8,614 nt of DNA from NCBI GenBank assembly GCA_900548955.1, contig URMQ01000063.1, positions 1 through 8,614 on the forward strand, written 5' to 3'. A program made the translations under genes and the position numbers. Source of the DNA: an uncultured Eggerthella sp. GTDB lineage: Bacteria; Actinomycetota; Coriobacteriia; Coriobacteriales; Eggerthellaceae. The notes beneath the pieces are model-generated. The model saw only the letters and a program-made list of their open reading frames with translations. It searched no databases and was not told the origin of the DNA. Below, one piece after another: positions 6,579-8,614 of this stretch (positions are counted from its first letter, which is position 1; each line of letters opens with the position of its first letter).

Positions 6579-6965
6579 ATGAAGGGAATTAGAGCGGCTA
6601 CTTTGCGGTGGTCAAAAAAGAAGAACGCAAACCAGCATGATTACTGTCTAGAAGATCTTTCTAGGGTGGACAAAACACAAGCCAAAGCGAAAAAAACGCA
6701 AATCGGCGCTCAGGGTGTAGTGCAAGCTAAGAAAAACGAAATGCAGGTTAAGAAAAGCGAATCGCCAGCCAGGAAAAAGAAATCTTTGGTGGCTATGGTG
6801 TGGCGTTGTCGGAAAGATCTACGTGCCTATTCAGGACAAGGTACTACGGAATATGCAATTTTAGTTGGTGTGCTTGTTGTTATTGCCATTTTAGCAATTA
6901 CTGTGTTTCGTCCACGTTTGCAGGAGTTGTGGGATTCGATTGCTTCGGGAATTAACAGTTTGTAA
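6579..6965 (+). CDS. flp: Flp-type type IVb prepilin with long lysine-rich leader
   Basis: Probably the major pilin. The C-terminal part reads SG, then QGTTEYAILVGVLVVIAILA. It has the type IVb processing site after Gly86, Glu at mature position 5 (E91) and Tyr at 6 (Y92), followed by one hydrophobic helix and a short amphipathic end. The mature pilin would be 42 residues, normal for Flp. What is odd is the leader: from ATG 6579 it is 86 residues, with about 23 Lys/Arg and QAKK/VKKSE-like repeats at about 32-68, whereas typical Flp leaders are far shorter. The start at 6579 is backed by GAGAGGTG (6567-6574). An in-frame ATG at 6795 would give a conventional 14-residue leader but has only a weak site (GGTGG, 2 bases away). 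Cleavage needs a TadV-type peptidase, which is not in this window. Confidence 0.82.
   Translation: MKGIRAATLRWSKKKNANQHDYCLEDLSRVDKTQAKAKKTQIGAQGVVQAKKNEMQVKKSESPARKKKSLVAMVWRCRKDLRAYSGQGTTEYAILVGVLVVIAILAITVFRPRLQELWDSIASGINSL
6728..6761 (+). repeat. Short in-frame repeat in the prepilin leader
   Basis: TAAGAAAAACGAA (6728-6740) recurs as TAAGAAAAGCGAA (6749-6761), offset by 21 bp or exactly 7 codons. It encodes AKKNE and VKKSE. A related A-rich stretch with seven consecutive A lies at 6690-6696. Confidence 0.5.
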
Positions 6966-7263
6966 AAGCTGTAGTGAAAGTAGGGCCGAGAAAACTTTTA
7001 GGAAAAGCAAGCTTCGTAATTGGTATTACACGTTGCTCGACATAGAACGTCAGGCTATCTACAAGCGGGCAGTGTGCGAACAGGGTCAATCTACGGTTGA
7101 ATACGCAATTATTTTTGCAGCATTTTTAGCTCTTGTTATTGCGCTTGGCGCGCTTTGGAATCTTTTCGATAGTGGTCTTGTTGTTGATCATGCACTGCAG
7201 TCTGCCTCTCATCATTTGCGAGAGGTTGCTCAAGGAGCTTGGCTCGATGTGTTTTTGTATTAG
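6940..7263 (+). CDS. Second pilin-like protein (Flp/TadE-type N-terminus), start uncertain
   Basis: A small membrane protein of up to 107 residues, probably a minor pilin. Near residue 49 it has a type IVb processing motif, EQG then QSTVEYAII, with Glu at mature position 5 and Tyr at 6, followed by the hydrophobic helix FAAFLALVIALGALW. The mature part would be about 58 residues. Its C-terminal segment (GLVVDHALQSASHHLREVAQG and on) is longer than in the first pilin. The start is unclear. TTG 6940 overlaps the first pilin gene by 26 bases and has AGGAG (6922-6926) 13 bases away, rather far. TTG 7033 and GTG 7072 have no good site, and GTG 7072 would leave only a 5-residue leader. It ends 13 bases before tadE. 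I do not recognise a named family beyond the pilin-like N-terminus. Confidence 0.72.
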   Translation: MLRELTVCKSCSESRAEKTFRKSKLRNWYYTLLDIERQAIYKRAVCEQGQSTVEYAIIFAAFLALVIALGALWNLFDSGLVVDHALQSASHHLREVAQGAWLDVFLY

Positions 7264-7276
7264 GTGGTGAATAAGA

Positions 7277-7804
7277 ATGAAACAGCAAAAGCGGCAACAC
7301 TATAAAGCTCAGGCAGCAGTGGAATGCGCCTTTTTAATACCTGTGGTGCTGCTTTTGCTTATGCTTCTTATCCAGCCTGGTATTTTGCTTTATAACTACA
7401 TGGTTATGAAAGGTGCCGCATCGGAAGGTTGTCGTCTTCTTGCGACGCGAAGTGATGTATCGGCAGGGCAAGATGTTTATGAAAGTTCAATTCGACGGCA
7501 CTTAGGTTCGGTGCCTCAGCAAGAAAACTTCCACGTTCATCAAGCGGGATGTTCTTGGATTATTACGCTTGAAGGAAACGAGCAAAGCCCCCAGGTAAAA
7601 GTCACAATAGAAAATCAAGTAAAACCTCTTCCGTTTTTTGATTTTGCCGCAAGTGCTCTGGGGCTAACAAATGAAGCGGGAAATTTCGTTCAGAAGGTAG
7701 AAATACAAAGGGAAGTTCGCAGTTCGTGGGTTCAAGCGAGCGAAGACGGAACAGACCCTTATTCCTGGGTTCATCGTGATGATTCCCTCATAGGAGGGAG
7801 CTAA
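7277..7804 (+). CDS. tadE: TadE-like minor pilin/pseudopilin
   Basis: A 175-residue membrane-anchored protein of the TadE family, a minor or pseudopilin needed for Flp pilus assembly in studied systems. ATG 7277 follows AGGTGGTGA (7262-7270) by 6 bases. The N-terminus has KAQAAVECAFLIPVVLLL, with the conserved Glu16 heading a hydrophobic helix (about 17-38). If Glu16 is mature position 5, cleavage would fall after Ala11, not the usual Gly. The rest (about 45-175) is a soluble exported domain with KGAASEGCRLLATRSD, typical of TadE, and two Cys (C52, C92) that could form a disulfide. The C-terminal 25 residues are polar and acidic. The next gene starts 3 bases after the stop. Confidence 0.85.
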   Translation: MKQQKRQHYKAQAAVECAFLIPVVLLLLMLLIQPGILLYNYMVMKGAASEGCRLLATRSDVSAGQDVYESSIRRHLGSVPQQENFHVHQAGCSWIITLEGNEQSPQVKVTIENQVKPLPFFDFAASALGLTNEAGNFVQKVEIQREVRSSWVQASEDGTDPYSWVHRDDSLIGGS

Positions 7805-7806
7805 CC

Positions 7807-8349
7807 ATGAAAACTCCAGCTAGACAATCCTTCTTTTGGCAGGAGCGTTCCGATGAAGGTTTTTCAACCGTTGGAATGGTATTGGCGCTTCTCATATCGC
7901 TTTCTTTGATCTTTACCTGCGCAAAAGTGTATGAGGTAAATACTGTTTCTGCCCAGGTTCAAGAAACCGCGGATGCAGCTGCGTTGGCAGCTGAAAACGT
8001 GGTGGGAGAATTCTATATTGTTGTAACTATTTGTGATGCGGTTACCTTTACTTTATCCCTTACCGCTTTAGTGGTTATGGGTATTGGTGTGGTGTGCGCC
8101 TGTATACCGCCAACTGCTGCGTTGTCTAAGGGGCTTATTGATGCCTCAGCGAAAATAAACAAAGCACGAGACTCATTTTATGATTCTGCTCAGAAATCCC
8201 TTGAAACACTTCAGAAGGCACTTCCTTTTATTGCAACGGTAAAAGCTCAACAGGTAATGGCGGCAAATTCCTCCGAAGGCAGTTCAAACTTTTACGGTAT
8301 TGTGGTGCTTGCTCCTTGGGAGGATAAATGGAGAAGCGCTCAGTTTTGA
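7807..8349 (+). CDS. TadG-like pilus protein, 5' part before a frame break
   Basis: ATG 7807 has AGGAGG (7792-7797) 9 bases upstream. The N-terminus resembles TadE/TadG-like (PF13400-type) proteins: EGFSTVGMVLALLISLSLIF as membrane helix (about 19-38), then VQETADAAALAAENVV (51-66), the family's ADAAALAAA-like motif. A second hydrophobic stretch spans about 69-100 (IVVTICDAVTFTLSLTALVVMGIGVVCAC), which ordinary TadG lacks; a helical, Ala/Lys-rich segment follows to about 150. After a possible Gly18 processing site the residue at position 5 is Gly, not Glu, so processing is doubtful. The frame ends at TGA 8347-8349, but coding sequence clearly continues from 8348 in the +1 frame. The true product is therefore probably longer than 180 residues. 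Confidence 0.75.
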   Translation: MKTPARQSFFWQERSDEGFSTVGMVLALLISLSLIFTCAKVYEVNTVSAQVQETADAAALAAENVVGEFYIVVTICDAVTFTLSLTALVVMGIGVVCACIPPTAALSKGLIDASAKINKARDSFYDSAQKSLETLQKALPFIATVKAQQVMAANSSEGSSNFYGIVVLAPWEDKWRSAQF

Positions 8350-8350
8350 C
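8324..8350 (+). other. Frame break in the TadG-like gene
   Basis: Coding character passes from the frame of 7807 to the +1 frame here. Both frames are open between a stop at 8255-8257 (new frame) and TGA 8347-8349 (old frame), so the shift lies in that interval, most likely near its end. One simple repair is loss of one A from AAA 8326-8328, giving APWEDNGEALSFDKAN. The other is a +1 ribosomal slip at TTT TGA C (8344-8350): a Phe tRNA moving from 8344-8346 to 8345-8347 would read on as GAC AAG. A sequencing or assembly error is also possible. Confidence 0.7.
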
Positions 8351-8614
8351 AAGGCGAATCAAGCCCAGACCTTAGCAGAAGAAAACCAACAAGAGCTTGT
8401 TGATCAGGCGGCAAAAGCAGAAGAGGCAGCTCAAAAGGCTAACGAATGGAAAGAACACGCCTATCAGCATGACTCGGGTAGTCAGAGCAGTTATTGTATG
8501 TACGAACGTGCTGCTCATCTTGCAGGGATGAGTGGTTCTAGTAACCCTTACTTTTCTTCCGTGGATACGTGGAATTTTCAGGCGGCTTTATCGCGAGCGC
8601 AAACATATTACAAG
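8348..8614 (+). pseudogene. Continuation of the TadG-like gene in the +1 frame (runs off window)
   Basis: An open frame of 89 codons with no stop, reading DKANQAQTLAEENQQELVDQ and on. It starts with a Glu/Ala/Gln-rich stretch, probably a coiled coil (about 1-38 of this fragment), then a more globular part with QSSYCMYERAAHLAG and NPYFSSVDTWNFQAALSRA. It has no start codon of its own with a good ribosome binding site; TTG 8300 and 8309 are the only nearby in-frame candidates. Composition and direction match the 5' part, so this is best read as the same gene after a frameshift, not a separate one. Whether it is a true pseudogene, a recoded gene or a sequence error cannot be told here. The 3' end lies outside the window. 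Confidence 0.7.

Noticed and set aside
8328..8375. Small gene from ATG 8328 after GGGAGG (8318-8323)
   Set aside because: The frame stops after about 15 codons and lies in neither of the two coding frames.

Overview
The window carries most of a Tad (tight adherence, Flp type IVb pilus) biogenesis operon of a monoderm, low-to-mid GC bacterium. It is preceded by an unrelated-looking membrane gene (DUF4282 plus zinc ribbon). There is no outer-membrane secretin (RcpA/CpaC) or TadD-type lipoprotein in the run, ribosome binding sites are strong (AGGAGG/GGAGGTG), and GTG starts are common. The gene order cpaB/rcpC, tadZ, tadA, tadB, tadC, pilin, pilin-like, tadE, tadG-like resembles Actinobacteria. 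A Coriobacteriia member (Eggerthellales/Coriobacteriales type) is my best guess; this is inference, not a database match.

Layout. 22-888: membrane protein with a DUF4282 core, a long Pro/Ala/Gln linker and a C-terminal four-Cys zinc ribbon. 889-1278: a 390-bp intergenic region holding an inverted repeat, about four 17-bp tandem repeats, a clear Rho-independent terminator at 1058-1085, and a cluster of GTGCAC/GCACA-type palindromes before the tad operon. 1279-6533: cpaB/rcpC, tadZ (cpaE-like), tadA (cpaF), tadB and tadC, tightly packed with short gaps, overlaps or abutting codons. 6579-7263: an Flp-type pilin with an unusually long basic leader and a second pilin-like protein with a poorly defined start. 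7277-7804: TadE-like pseudopilin. 7807-8614 (window edge): a TadG-like protein whose reading frame breaks near 8324-8349 and continues in the +1 frame to the end of the window.

How it works together (family knowledge). TadA is the hexameric cytoplasmic ATPase. TadB and TadC form the inner-membrane platform, and TadZ positions the machine at the pole. Flp-type prepilins are cleaved by a TadV peptidase (not in this window) and assembled. TadE and TadG-like proteins are minor or pseudopilin parts. CpaB/RcpC is a membrane-anchored SAF-domain accessory factor.

The system is a known type. The less ordinary points are the degenerate nucleotide-binding motifs in TadZ, the long lysine-rich prepilin leader, the Ala at the TadE processing site, the frame break at a TTT TGA C sequence, and the repeat/palindrome array in front of the operon.
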